Below, one piece after another: positions 63,447 through 64,000 of a DNA stretch of 64,000 nt. The DNA is from Undaria pinnatifida. Lineage: Eukaryota; Sar; Phaeophyceae; Laminariales; Alariaceae. The notes under the pieces were generated by a model that was not told where the DNA came from, searched no databases, and was given only the letters and a program-made list of their open reading frames with translations. The position numbers and the translations under genes are program-made. Location of the stretch: assembly GCA_012845835.1 (NCBI GenBank), contig JABAKD010000023.1, positions 14,425,702 through 14,489,701 on the forward strand, in the 5' to 3' direction. The first letter of the stretch is position 1. Every line of letters starts with the position of its first letter.

Positions 63447-64000
63447 GAATCTCGACACAAAACCAAGCAGGTAGAGCCGTCTCTTCGGCCTTTGGCCCTG
63501 GCTTTAGCATGGCCGCTGACACTCCAGGCAGCCTCTGCTGTAGGCATGAACGAGTGCGGTTGATTCGCAGCGAACTATCCCGCTGTGCTCGCTTCTATGT
63601 GGCCATTGTCCACGCCATTTCATGTCACCTCCCTTCTGTTTTGAGCTCGTCGTCGTGCCGTCGAGGTACGAGGAAACCCTTACGTACTGGGTGAGAACAG
63701 CAGTATGTACGACGAGCATGAACGCCAACTGACGACATTGGCAAACACACAACATCAGGTGCAGCAGCAGTAGCCGAAGGGCGAAACTTCTAGCACATAC
63801 TGCAGCAACTAGTAGCAACCAGAACCACAGCAGATAGCTCAAAGTGCAGTACGAGTGCACTTGGCAAGTTTAGTCGTACACGCATCACTGTCCAATATAT
63901 AACAGAATCTCGAGACAAAACCAAGCAGGTAGAAGAGCCGTCTCTTCGGCCTTTAGCCCTGGCTTTAGCACGGCCGCTGACACTCCAGGCAGCCTCTGCT
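63447..64000 (+). repeat. Direct repeat, 458 bp apart, reaching the window end
   Basis: The block gaatctcgacacaaaaccaa to ccaggcagcctctgct at 63447-63540 returns at 63905-64000. The two differ by a few bases and a 3-bp insertion. The second copy is cut by the window end. It may be a tandem array or the terminal repeats of a longer element. Confidence 0.8.

Overview
This is a eukaryotic nuclear window. Genes are split by long GT-AG introns, there are no bacterial operons or ribosome sites, and most of the sequence is repeats and decayed transposons. Three things point to an alga with a plastid and a mitochondrion, most likely a stramenopile such as a brown alga: a monofunctional aspartate kinase with a Ser/Arg-rich presequence, long low-complexity introns, and an A+T-rich fragment of mitochondrial nad4. 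The lineage is an inference and no single marker proves it.

Layout. 0-7 kb: repeats, a four-unit tandem array with G-tracts, one good 3' terminal exon (3678-3905) and a minus-strand ORF (5612-6600) with a zinc-finger-like, transposase-like N-terminal part. 7.6-12.4 kb: one decayed Helitron on the minus strand (zinc-binding N-terminus, Rep/HUH, Pif1-type helicase, OTU protease at the C-terminus). 12.6-24.4 kb: isolated minus-strand exons among several tandem arrays (160 bp x3, 540 bp x3-4, a 30-35 bp minisatellite). 24.4-29.8 kb: a chain of coding-like minus-strand exons of an unknown gene, with a frameshift and a stop. 31.3-32.0 kb: a Harbinger-like TIR element carrying a small ORF. 34.3 kb: the nad4 fragment. 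34.5-38.5 kb: a satellite-like repeat into which a hAT-type element has inserted.

38.98-59.32 kb: an aspartate kinase gene on the plus strand. I can assemble eleven exons with consistent phases, ending at a stop codon; only the first, start-containing exon is not seen. Its intron 7 (8.5 kb) holds a second, unrelated plus-strand gene of at least four exons (49.9-53.4 kb) and several minus-strand LINE fragments. Intron 4 holds a second copy of the hAT-type element. 59.3-64 kb: low-complexity minisatellites and a direct repeat running off the window end.

The most unusual signal is in the aspartate kinase gene. After most exons the exon's 3' end, often with its splice donor, is repeated two to five times in the following intron in progressively decayed form, and the space between copies is filled with simple sequence different for each intron. 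The nested gene appears to do the same after its last visible exon. The second strong signal is a pair of inverted 1.7-1.8 kb hAT-type elements, each with a perfect 8-bp target duplication, whose ends consist of GGGTC pentamer arrays and which carry a tRNA-like promoter and a shared small ORF.
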